From Undaria pinnatifida (lineage: Eukaryota > Sar > Phaeophyceae > Laminariales > Alariaceae), in the NCBI GenBank assembly GCA_012845835.1, contig JABAKD010000029.1, positions 3,444,844 to 3,508,843 of the forward strand: a stretch of 64,000 nt of DNA. The letters run 5' to 3'. The notes under the pieces are model-generated. The model had not been told where the DNA came from. It was given only the letters and a program-made list of their open reading frames with translations, and searched no databases. This document shows, in pieces, positions 24,901 through 36,900 of the stretch. The translations under genes and the position numbers were made by a program. The number at the start of each line of letters is the position of its first letter. The first letter of the stretch is position 1.

Positions 24901-27900
24901 CCGCTGGGTTGGAGCCGTTTGGAATGAGACAGTCGGATCAAGGATCGTTGGGATGGGGCTGTTGCTGCAGGACCGTTGCAACAGGGCCGTTAGCAACAGG
25001 ATCGTTGAAATGATACGGTTGGGATGGGAGCGTTTGTTGTGAGATTATTAGAACGAGATCATTAGAAAGGAATGGTTGACAGGTGATCGTTAAGTCGAAA
25101 TCGTTTGGAATGTGACGCTGGGTACCTATGAGGATTGTTGGTATGGGACTATCCCAACGGGACCGTGGAAACGGGACAGTTGCACGGTAGGTCGGTAGTG
25201 AGACCGTTAAATCGAGACCGTTGGAACGAGACCGTTGGAATGGGATCGTTCGAACGAGATGTTCTAAGTTGGAATCGTTCAGAATGAGACCGTTGGAACC
25301 GATATAGCTTGGAACGGGAATCTCGCAACAAGAAGACCGTTGGAACGGCGCCCTTTTGCAAACGGGATCGTTATATAGGACGTAACTGCTTGCGGCGAGG
25401 CATGGGAACGGGACCGTTAGGTCGGAGGAACCGTTTGTACTGAGACCATTTGTACTGAGGTCGTTAGAATGATACCGCTGTAATCAGAACAACCCGTACT
25501 GCTCCCCCATATCCCGCTCCTGCTCCCACCCCGCAACAACAGGGAAAGCGTGCGTCGGAGAGATCGCCTCGCCGACTCGGCGTGGACGCAGCTGTCGATT
25601 ATGGGGGTTATTTCGCCATCGTCCCCGGCAGGTAGTACCGCCTCTTTACCGGGACATCGTGGTGGTGGTGGTGGAGGAGGAGAAGGAGGGGGTGGAGAAG
25701 AAGGTTTCGACGCGAAAGAAGCCGACATTTTGTCGGGGCTCAAGCGATTAGCGTCGGTGAGATATGGTAGGGGTCCCCCAACAAGGCGGTCTGAGTAAGG
25801 CGGTATCCCTATATAAGGCGGTCCAAGTCGGTTGGCGCGACTGGAGAATTGACGCATAACATGGAATGAATAATGCGGCTTCCCTTTACAAGGCGGTCAT
25901 GTTGTTCTGGCACACCACCGCCTTACGGGGAGGGGGGGCTAGTGTACTGCCCAGTGGCCCAAAGTTAGCGTGTTGTCCAGGAGGAACTATTTTTGCCGAT
26001 TAATTGCTAGCAAGAAAAGACTGTCAAGAGACGGCTGTGTTGAGCGTCGTTGATGGTCACATGACTGTATGGCCAAAAAAAAAGTGTTTATTTTGTAGCG
26101 CCAAAAGATTCCGTACGATGGACCTCTTTAGGAGATCCTCACTAAAACCAGTATAGTTTCTGCTGGGAGGACGCCGCCGTCCGTGACAGGACAGACGGAC
26201 AATGCCGTCTTTTTTTTCGCTAGACGCGAGTTGAACCGTTGAGGGTCATTGCCCCGTCACGTCATGTACTGTCGTCACATGTTGCGTCACCCCCCCCCTC
26301 CCCCCCCCTCCCTTCCTCTCCCCTATCCCCCAAACCCCTCCCCAATCACCCCACACATATTCTACCCCCCCCCCCCATATCGTCCATCATTTGGTGGGAA
26401 AAACGAGAAAGGAGTTTTCGGAACGTGGCAAGGCGGTGGAATTCCTGACTGAGAGAGTTAGAGAGGCAAGGGAAAGGCGCGATGAAGACAGGGTGAGACT
26501 GGAAACCCTTGTGGAGGCCGCGAAACAGGAAGCTGGGGCTAGGGGAGAGCAGATGGCGAGGATGGTGGTGGAGTTCGAGGCGAAGCGCGCGGCGGCGGAG
26601 GCGGGGATGGCGGATAGGGTAAGCGCCGGTGGGGGCTGGGGGTGGGGGTGGGGGGTGGAGGTGGAGGTGGAAGGGAATGAGGAGTTTTTTTTGGGGGGGA
26701 GGAAGTGGGAGGGTGGTGTAGTGCTTATGTTTTTTTCTGGGGGGGAGGGAAAAGGGGGGGCGGTACATGGGGGGGGAGGGGGAAGGGGGGGAAGGAGAGA
26801 ATATGTTGTAGTGGTGTTTTTTTTGCGGTGTCAGGGACAGACGTCACGTGTTGGCAACAAATCCATGCCGGAAGAACCACCCATGCCGCCCCCCTCCCCC
26901 TTCCCCCGCCTCCCCAGGTTTCCAAGGTCCAGGCCGACGCAGTTGCGGAAGCCGACCGAAGGATATCCCTGGCTACCGACGAAGCTACCCGTATGGTAGC
27001 CGAGGCTACCGGGGAGGCTGATCGAAGGGTGGCCGAGGCTAGCGGCGGCGCAGAGAGGAAGGAAGCTGCGGTGATGGACGAGGCGGAGCGGAGGGTGGGG
27101 GCGGCTCTAGAGGTGAGCTTTTGTTTTCGTTGGGACATTTTTGGGGAGGGATTATTAATACGGTTTCAGTGATATCGAAAGGCGTTTTTGATACGGGGGG
27201 GGAGGGGGGAGGGGGTGGCGTTGGCTAGCGGCGGTGCCGAAAGGAAGCCGCGGCGGCGGGTGAGGCCAAGCGAAGGGACCCCCCCCCCCCCCTCGCCTCC
27301 TTCTCGTCTCCCTCCTTACCCCCCCCCCCACCCCAGATCTCAATCAGGAGTAGGAGCTGCTCCGTGTCGAAATGGATACTTGATCAATGGTCAATTCACT
27401 ACGGCAAGCAGAAAATGAGTACGCCCCTCCCCCGCCCCCCGCCCCCCGCTCCCCGCCTCCCCCCCCACCCCACCCCTCCCACCCCCGTTCCCCTTCAGGC
27501 AGTGTCAGCGGCGGAGGCGGCGGCCAATGAGGCTGTGTCGAGGGCAAGGGTAGCGGTCGAGCGTCAGAGGGCGGCCGAGGCGGCGTTGAGGGTGCTCGGG
27601 AGATACGTGGGCCCGCTGCACCGACTTTGCCTAGAGCTGAGGGATCAGAAGAGATTTCTGGCGAGGAGCTACAGAAGGGATGCGCCACTGCAGGTATGAT
27701 ATGTTTGTAGTGGTCTGATTCGAACCATGACTCATCCCAGCGGTAGGGGTTGCAGTTGTTGGATTATCTAGTAATGTACCTGTTGTCCGATTGAGCTCCT
27801 CAAGTGAGGAACTGCGGGTTAGTCATTGATCAAGTAATTTCACGAGTACGCACTTTAGGACATGGAGAAGCTTGGTCGGGTTGTGCGAACGAATGCCTTC

Positions 27901-30900
27901 GAAATCATTAGTATCGGTTGAGCTATTGAGCTCCTCATGTGAGGACCTCAGGCACTGCTGCTGCCCCCCCTCGTGCGATGGGTCCCATGAGCAGTATTTT
28001 GGGAAAGCACAGATAGAAGCCACATTTTTTGCAGGTGAAGCCGTGTGACATTGTCATCGTGAACCTAATCATCGTCTGTAACGGTATCACCGTGGGCTTG
28101 TTGATTTCATTTAGTGGTTGCAAAGGGTGATGAGTGCTTTTTTGTTGTTGTTTCCTCGCACTTGTTTTGGGGTGGATTGTGGAGAGCATTTTTTTCTTAT
28201 CTCCAGAAACCATACGTAGCAGGATGCCTGCGCCGCTGCAGGTGTCACCGGTGTTTAGGTTGGCTTTTTGTTTATTTGGTTTGGGTAAATTAGTAGAGCT
28301 GCGAGTCGGCAAGACTTGAGCCACCAACTATTAATAGTTTTTTTGTCGGAGTAATAGTTGGTCGTTTCCTGCAGGTGCCGACTATCCGACTTGACGGTTT
28401 TTGATTCTTACGGGAAGGGTTTTCTTTTCTTTTTCGAGCTGGGCCCCCTCGGTCGGTGGGACCTGATTTGGGACGCATGTTACGATGTAGGTACTGCTGT
28501 ACCTTTTTTTTTTTTTGAAACGGTTTCTGAATGGCTGGGCTCTTTAACCCAAAATCGTCTGAATTTCGTTATTTGTTTCAGCATAATTTCGTAGTATTTC
28601 TCGAGGTGAGGAGCCCCATAAAAAAAGTGGTTCACCTCTATCGTAGCACTCGTCTTGGCTCGGTTCGCTCGTCCGACTTAAGTCAGCAAGTCGGCTGGCC
28701 ATCAGTTGGCGTCACGTGCTGACTTGTCAACGAAAGCCAGATAGTTGGCTAACGGCAGCGCTACCGATTAGTTGTTTTGTCGAGAAATGCTACCGACTCT
28801 CAGCCCTGGTAATTGGTTGGTGACCTCTTGTAAAGTGTTGCGGTTTGCCGGTGTTATTGAGCGGGCAAGTGATTCACGGGACACTTTTTTTTTTTCAAAG
28901 AGAGGAGCCTTGGAAAAGAAACAGGACACTCCTGCCGTCTCACATTCGTCCTCGTGCATTAACTCTCCGTCTTAACCCCTTTAGAGCCCCCCCAAACTTC
29001 TCCCTACACAAAATCCAAGTACTTTTGTTCCCCGAAAACGGCTTTCCAGTTTTTAAGGCGTTAAATCAATTGACCGTGTTTTTTTTTGTCGTCAGGCGGA
29101 GCTTTTCGCGGTGGCGGCCGCGGTTAGCGGAAAGGACTACTGGTGCCTCTCAACGGCGACGACGACGGCGACAACAGCAGGGACAACGGCGACATCGCAA
29201 CGTACAGGCGCGGCCGCAACCGCCTCTGCCGCTGCTACTGCTGCTGCTACTTCTGCTGTTGCTGGTAATACCGTCGGCCTTGGCGATGGCGGTGGCGGTG
29301 GCGGCGGGGGTGGGAACCACCGCTTCTATCGGCGGAGCAGCCACGACTGCCACAGATTTGACAACGACACCTTTAACAACAACGGCAACGAGGACGAAAA
29401 CATGATCGTGCCCCCTCACCCTCCCGACGTGCCTCCATCTTTCCGCGCGGTGGTCATCGCCGTCATCGCCGCGAATCGACTCGCGCGGACGGCACGAGAA
29501 GCTTCGGTAGCAGCAGCAGCAGCAATGGCGACGGCATCGCCACTAGAGCCGACGGCAGCGGCAGCGCGGATCAAGGGGGGCTCCGCGGGCGCGCAGGTAA
29601 AATTTACATTTACCTGTTTTCTAGGCATGCAGTCTACGAAGCATTACCAGCGTCACAAGTGGTCACGGGGAGTGTTTTTTTTTTTTTTGCCTCGTTTGCT
29701 TCCAAGGTTGCCGTGCATAGTACCAGGTATCGGCCTTGGCAGAGGAGGGGAGAGGCTGAAAGGGCGCGTTGTTGGTGGCGCGCATGTGGGTGTGTGCGGG
29801 AGAGAAACAGGCGCACCAAACTCGGAAGTTTCATGTGCGCACTGACTGGTGATTTATTTGGTTAACTCTCCCTTCCTCCTTCCCTCCCTCCCTTCTTCTT
29901 GCCTCCCTCCCTCCCTCCTCCCCCATCCCTCCCCCTCGAAGCCACGAGCAGGATGTCAGCGACCTCTCCCAGTCCTACCCTCCTGGCGAGCCAGGCAAGA
30001 CCTGTCTATGCCAGGAGCCACAGAACTCGAAGCACTGCCTGATGCAAGGGCGCTAGAAGCCGTGCTGATGCGCCTTCTTGTTGCTGGCGACGGCGGTGGC
30101 GGTGAAGGCGGTGGGAGGGGGGTTGGCGGGGAGGAGGATGCCGGGAGAGAGGGGAGGAGCGAGAGGTGAGCTTTGCGGTTGGGTTTTAGGTTAGGATTTG
30201 CGTCGGGGCTAGGGGGCCAAGAGGTGGGTGTTGGGGTGTTCGGGTTGGGGTTAGGGTTGGGATTAGGGTTGGGGTTAGGGTTGGGGTTAGGGTTGGGGTT
30301 AGGGTTGGGATTAGGGTTGGGGTTAGGGTTGGGGTTAGGGTTGGGGTTGGGGTTAGGGTTGGGGTTAGGGTTGGGGTTGGGGTTAGGGTTGGGGTTAGGG
30401 TTGGGGTTAGGGTTAGGGTTGGTACTCCAAGGGTATGGTAGGGGGGATGTTGTGATATATCCCCTGTTTCTCTACCGGGTCTTTATCGCTCGCACGAGTG
30501 ACTCTGTACCTCACTGACTAGATTAACTCAGGCGATATTTGTGGGCGCAGCGTAGGTTCTTACCATTCCGTCACGGATTAACACACCGCAAACCATAAAA
30601 CAGCACGAAGGATTGTGACCGCAAGGGAGCGGGGGGGTCACTCGCGCAAGTGACCCCTCCGAGCCGCTGCTAGAAATGGCCCCAAAGGTGACCCCCCCCC
30701 CGCCGTAGCCTTGGTCGTTAGGGTTAGGGTCAGGGTCGGGGTTAGGGGTGAAGCTAGGTTGGAATTGAGGTTGGGGTGGAAGCCGTGCTGATGCGCCTTC
30801 TTGTTGTCGACGACGGCGGCGGCGGTGGTGGTGGAGGAGGCGGCGGGCGGGGGGGGCAGCGGGGAAAAGGAGGGGGGCGAGAGGGAAAATTAGGGGTTGC

Positions 30901-33900
30901 GCTGGGGGTTAGCGTCAGGATTGGGGTCGGGGTTGGGAGGGGGGGAGACATGAGTGATGGGGTTGAGGTTGGGGATAGGGTTGGGTTTGGGCGGGAAAGA
31001 GGGGGGCGGGGGCGGGCTGGAGCGAGAGGTGAACGTTGGGGTTAGGGTTGAGATTGGGACTAGCGTTAGGGTTGGGGTTGGTGTTGGTGTCGGGGTTGAT
31101 GTTGGTGTTGATGCCGGGGTTGGGGTTGAGGTTGGGGATAAGGGCGGGCGGGGGCGGTGGTGGTAAGGGGGGGGGGGGGGGGAGAGGGGTGGGACGAAGG
31201 GTGGGTGTTTGGGTTTGGGTTGGGAGGGTGGGACTAGAGTTCAAATTGGGGCTGAAGTTGGGATTAAACTTGGGGTTGAATTTTGGGGTTTGTGTCGAGG
31301 TTGGGGTGGGGGTTGGCGTTGGCATTAGGGTTAAGGTTAATGTTAAGGTTCAGGGCGGGCGGGGGTCGGGAGATGTATGTTGGAGTGGGGTGGTTGGGTT
31401 GTCTGGTACTTGGTATGTTTGCCTTGTCCGCAGTTGGGTTATCTGGTACTTGGTATGTTAACCTTGTCCTCCCCCCTGACCCTTCCCCTCGCTCCTAACC
31501 CTTCCCCTTTCCCTTGCCGTTGCCCTAAATGCAGTCGCACAGGAGGCTTACACGCCAGCGGTGGTGGTGACGGCGGTGGTGGCGGCGGTGGCGGCTGGGG
31601 TGGCGCGTTAAATATCGAGGCGTTGTGGGGAGGGGGAGAAACGCGAATTGGGGACCTTCTTTACCACCTGATGAGGGGCCGCAAGGACCACATGACCAGG
31701 GTCAAGGTGAGCAAGGAGCAGCACAGGGGATGTGCGCTGCAACAAGGGGTACGTACGTCTGCTTAGTGTTTTTTTGGCCTAGACTTGTCTGGCTTGGTGA
31801 CAGCGCGCTCCTCAGCCGAGAGGAGCTTGCTGGCTACCCAACATCGTTAGCATACCCCCAGTGTTTTCGCAATATTCGTTGTTACCTGGCTATTAATGGG
31901 CGGCGGCGGGGTTGCTCGCCAGGTTTTTCGCGTTCATCTTTTCTCACAAACGTCAGTTTTTTTTGGGTGGGGCGGGCACAGAGATCCTTGGTTGGGAAAC
32001 CCCGAAATCTCCAGCTACCCCACCCCCCTCTGCCGTGGCTGCATCTAGTCGACGATCGATTTTTTTATGTTCGATATCCCTCGCCGGCGACGGTATCACG
32101 CATCCCCGTCCAGGAGCGAGGCCTGGCGCTCGACCCCCGCCCACCCGGCCCAACACGCCTCTGGCACTCTTCCAACGGGGACTTTTTGTCGCCCGGGGGC
32201 CGGCAGGGGGGGAGCATGGAGGGTATGGTGGCAAGGGGGGGAAGGGGGTGGCGGGTGAGGCTTGGAAGGACCGTGCGGCTAGAGTTGGAGCGAAGTCTTT
32301 GGTTTGGTGACGGGCCAGCTCAACCGGGATCGCTGCACCTTAGGTGAGATGCTTTTTTTCGGGAGATGGGTGGGGTTGGGCGATGGCGGGGGAAACAGGG
32401 GGGGTTGGGGGTTGAGGGGGGTGGGGGAGGGGGGGTGCCGAGTAAAGCTTAGAAAAGCCAGGTTTGGAGTGGTTGGGTGAGGTTAATCTTTGCGCCGTTA
32501 ACCCACCTGGGAACAATGTATCGTACCATTAGCACGACGATAGCAATCTCCCTCCCTCCCTCCCTCCCTCCCTCCTTCCCCCCCCTCCCTCCCTCCCTCC
32601 CTCCCTCCCTCCCTCCCTCCCTCCCTCCCTCCCCCCCCCCCCTCCCTCCCTCCCTCCCTCCCTCCCTCCCTCCCTCCCTCCCTCCCTCCCTCCCTCCCTC
32701 CCTCCCTCCATTCCTCCTTTCTCCCTCCCTCTCTCTCCTGATTTTTGATTGGGGTATGATATGGCTCCGTCAACCCTTTGGGGATCACAATAAACGCCAT
32801 CGAAACAATCGAGACGCGCGACAGTTTCAACCGTTTGTTTGTTTGTGTGTGTGTTTTTTGTTTTTTTTTGTCGGCGCGCAGCGAAGATGAGCAGTATCAT
32901 GTCGCGCGCGTGTCGTACGTGAGCATACTTTCTTTTTAAGGCAGCAAACAAGCTTGGTTTGCGTCGTGTGGAAGATACTGCAATGTAAAAAAGAAAATGC
33001 CATTTTTTTCCTCTCTGAAGCTCCCAAAAGGTTTTAACGTTAACCGTGTCACATTGCTATCGGCAGAGATATTCGGAAAGCGCTTGCGGCCTTGGCTCGA
33101 GAGCTGAACGCCTCGGAGGGAAAGCGGTTGGAGATCGAGGAGGCGTTTGTTTCGGCCGGGGGTGGGGCTGGCATCCAGGAGGCGAGTCGGTCGGTCTATC
33201 GGTCTAGTAATCTGTCGGCCACTATTACGTTGTATTGTAAGAGATATTAACTGCTGTTGATATCGGATATTGCGATATATCGGAATATCGAATTATCGAA
33301 ATATCGAAATACCGATATGATCGAAATATCAAACTTTCGATATATAGAAATACCGCACTTTCATAGATCGAATTTTTCGATTTTTCGTATCATACTACCG
33401 AACTTTCGAACGCCTCCGCGGGAAAACGATCGGAGATCGAGGAGACTTTTGTTTCGGCCGGGGCTTGGGTGCTGGCATGCAGGAGGCGAGTCGACCGGTC
33501 GATCTGTGCCTAACTCTAATTCCAAGTAAGATGCCAACTTATGCCTCGTTACATTTCGAAAACTGAAAATGGATCTAAGCTCCAAGAACTTCGTCAAGTT
33601 CACCCTTTTACTCGGTGATACACTTCCAACCATTTTACCCCACTGATGTCACTTCGGGGCACTTCGAACGGTGTTTCGTATTGTATGGGTTGGGGTTAGG
33701 GTTGGGGTTAGGGGCAGGGTTAGGGGCAGGGTTAGGGGCAGGGTTAGGGGCAGGGTTAGTTAGGCATGGTTGAAAGACCACAATAATGTCAGACACCTCT
33801 TTTACTGTTGCGAAAACGAAATTGGGTCTGTTTCCAACTACTGTGGTTTTTCCAACGCTACACCGCAGACATGACTTGACTCTAGTTCCCATTCCTGATA

Positions 33901-36900
33901 GCGCGCGCTCTCGCACTGAAGCGACACCCGCAAATAGATGCGGTGGTAGATGCTGACGACACAGAACAGAAAACTGTCTGGCACGAGAATCACGGCGTAT
34001 CCTTAACCATTTTTTCCCTTGCCCCCCTTGTCGTTATCCTCTATACCTTTCTCCTAAAGACACGCAAGAAAAAAAAAAAAAACTGAAAACTTGCCTGGAG
34101 TATCATAGCGTAACCTTGTTCTTTTGTTCTTTTCTTTTTAGCGTATCCTATGCAACGTTAGCCTTGTTTTTTTTCCCTGTGTTTCGAGTTTTGTTTCGTA
34201 TCATAGCATCACCTTGTTGGTTGTGTCTTGATTTTTGCGGTTTGTATAAAACATGACTTTTTTTTCTGTTCTCGTCGTTCTTAACTACTCTATCTCGTCC
34301 TTAACACACGCAAAACCAAAAGTTGGAGAAGTCGGAATACTCGCTCCGTCGTCGTGTGGGTCTCCTGGAAGCCGAGCTGTCGTCGAGGCCAGGCAGGGAC
34401 GATTTGTCGGCGCTGGAGGAGGAAAAGAGCAAGGCCATCGCGGCTGCGGAGGGGTTACAAGAGAAGGTAAACAACCATTGTGATATTTTGGACCCTTGCC
34501 GGTTGCCCCGGTGGGCTAGTGGTCAACGTCAACACTACTAAGATTGGAGTCAGCGGTTCAAATCTCGGCATGGGTGTGTATTTTTTTCTAGAGACACCAA
34601 CTGCCGAGAGCGCTTTATAGCGTGGGTACGCACAGCTCGACGCTAGTCGACGAGGGGAGAAAGCTGAAGTCTCCTCGCGATAAAAATGAAGGCGCGTGCC
34701 GTAGTGGGGTGGGGGGAAAAGAGCCTGCTTGCTGACCCCGGATCTGAGTCACGTCTAGGGAGGAAGAAAGAGAAAGAGAAATTGTGAAGATGGGATGAGC
34801 AGAGTAAACAAATACTCCGTAAGAATGTTAGTTTTCGCTGTAGTTAGGCTTCAACCGTTTTCCCTGGTATCCATTAGTCTATGCTAACAGCTATTTTGGC
34901 ACAATTTGAAGTTTTCAAGAGGGTAAGTGTGGTGTAGTTGGGCTTACGTTTGAGCGTTACCGGGCATAACTGGAGGGGAACATGGTATCGGGGCGTTTTT
35001 TTTTTATGACAGTCCTGCAAAAGCAACGGCTCTAGGAAAATAGAGCAGAAAGGGTTTACACCTGCTGTAGAACGTATTATAGGGTTTCTTGTAGAGCGAG
35101 AATGGCATGCGTACACTTACCAAAAGCGTGATGTAGCCCCTGGTAGGCGGTGCCCAGAACAAGCATATGCTGTAGACGTTTTATGGGGTTTCTTGTAGAG
35201 AGAGAATGGCAGGTATACAAGTATCAAAAGTGTGATCTGGCCCCAGGTGGGCAGTGCCCAGAACAAGCATTGTGTAGAAGGACGAGTGCACGTTGCTGCG
35301 GACACAATAGATTGCACGAGCATAAGGCACTGCCGTAGCTGGAAGGCTAGCAGCTAGCGCTGTTGCTGGGCTGAATGTAAGCATTGACGCTATTGCTATT
35401 CGTGGGTGAGGTGGAGTGGTGTGGGGGGCTGACGTAGGGGGGTATGTTGGGAGCACACGTTGGTAAAGACTGTACGCTTTTGTTTTGTTTGTTTTGTTTT
35501 TTGACAGTTCCTGGAAGCTGCTGGAAAAAATTGTGTGGGACCGTTGGCGTACAGCAGTGTGTTGTTGGGCTGTTTGCGTCGCTGTTGTAGTGGTTGTGGT
35601 GGTTGATACTGATGGTGATAATGATACCGATGATGACGATGATGATGATGATGATGACGATGATGATGATGATGATGATGATGATGATAATAATGATGAT
35701 GATGGTGATGATGATGATGGTGATGATGATGACGATGATGATGATGATGATGATGACGATGATGATAATAATGATGATGATTATCATGATGATGGTGATG
35801 ATGATGACGGTGGTGATGATGACGATGATGATGATGACAATGATGATGGTGATGATGATGATGACGATGATGATGACAATGATGATGATGATGATGACGA
35901 TGATGATGATGACGATGATGATGATGGTGATGGTGATGATGATGATGATGGTGATGATGATGGTGATGATAATGATTGATGAGGATGATGATGGTGGTGA
36001 TGGTGATGATAATGATTGATGAGGATGATGATGGTGATGATAATGATTGATGAGGATGATGATGACAATGACAAATATTACTGTGATGAAGATGACGACG
36101 ATGATGATGAGAGGCTCATGGTCATGGTGACGACGGCACTAACTGCAATTAAGTATCATGACAACGATTGTGGTGCTTACAAGGTAAAACACCTGGAGGA
36201 GGCTGTGTCCAGGGCGGGGAGAGAAGTGGAGGAGGCATCAGCCATGCTGGCGAAGGCGAGACAGGAGCAAGCCGAAGCGGGAGAGCGAGCGAAGAGACAG
36301 GAGGCTTCCAGGCTAGAGCTGGCGCGAGAGGTGCTATTAATGCTGCTTTAAAATATTTGATATTTTGACTATCCCGTGGAATTCAGGGAGGGTAAATACG
36401 GCGGCCTGGTAAGTTCGCACCCGTAGCTAAGGTACAGGAAGTCAGCCGTGCGAAACAGGAATGTTGCTGTAATTATTTTGTGTCCCCTAAGTAGAATACC
36501 TTAATACTGATAGAAGTAGTTGTTACCCCTCCCCCCAACCAAGCAGCGGCCGGTGGCCGATGCTTTAACCGCCAGTTGTTGCTGTCACGTTTCTCCCATG
36601 TATGCTCTAATCAAGCACAATCCAAGGCCTTAAGAGGACACGTTTTCCCATTATACTATTGACAGCTTGAGGGAATAAAACATGTGCTATGCCAGTTATT
36701 TTTTTTTGTGCCTGATGTTAATGCTTGTGTGCTGATTTTGTATTTTCTCACTATTTTTTTCAGGTAGAGCAGCTGAAGGCTTTTGCGAAGAGGGCCAACC
36801 TCGAGCGTGAGGAGTGCCTACAGAAGGAGAAGGCGTCTAAGAGAGAAAGAGGGGCGGGGGCGGGGGTTGGGGCTGAGAGTGCATCTTCCACAGATGACGG

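Noticed and set aside
30173-30517. Gly-Leu repeat protein
   Set aside because: Translation of the TTAGGG/TTGGGG tract in intron 17.
35485-36019. Poly-Asp and poly-Met open frames
   Set aside because: Pure product of the GAT trinucleotide tract inside an intron.
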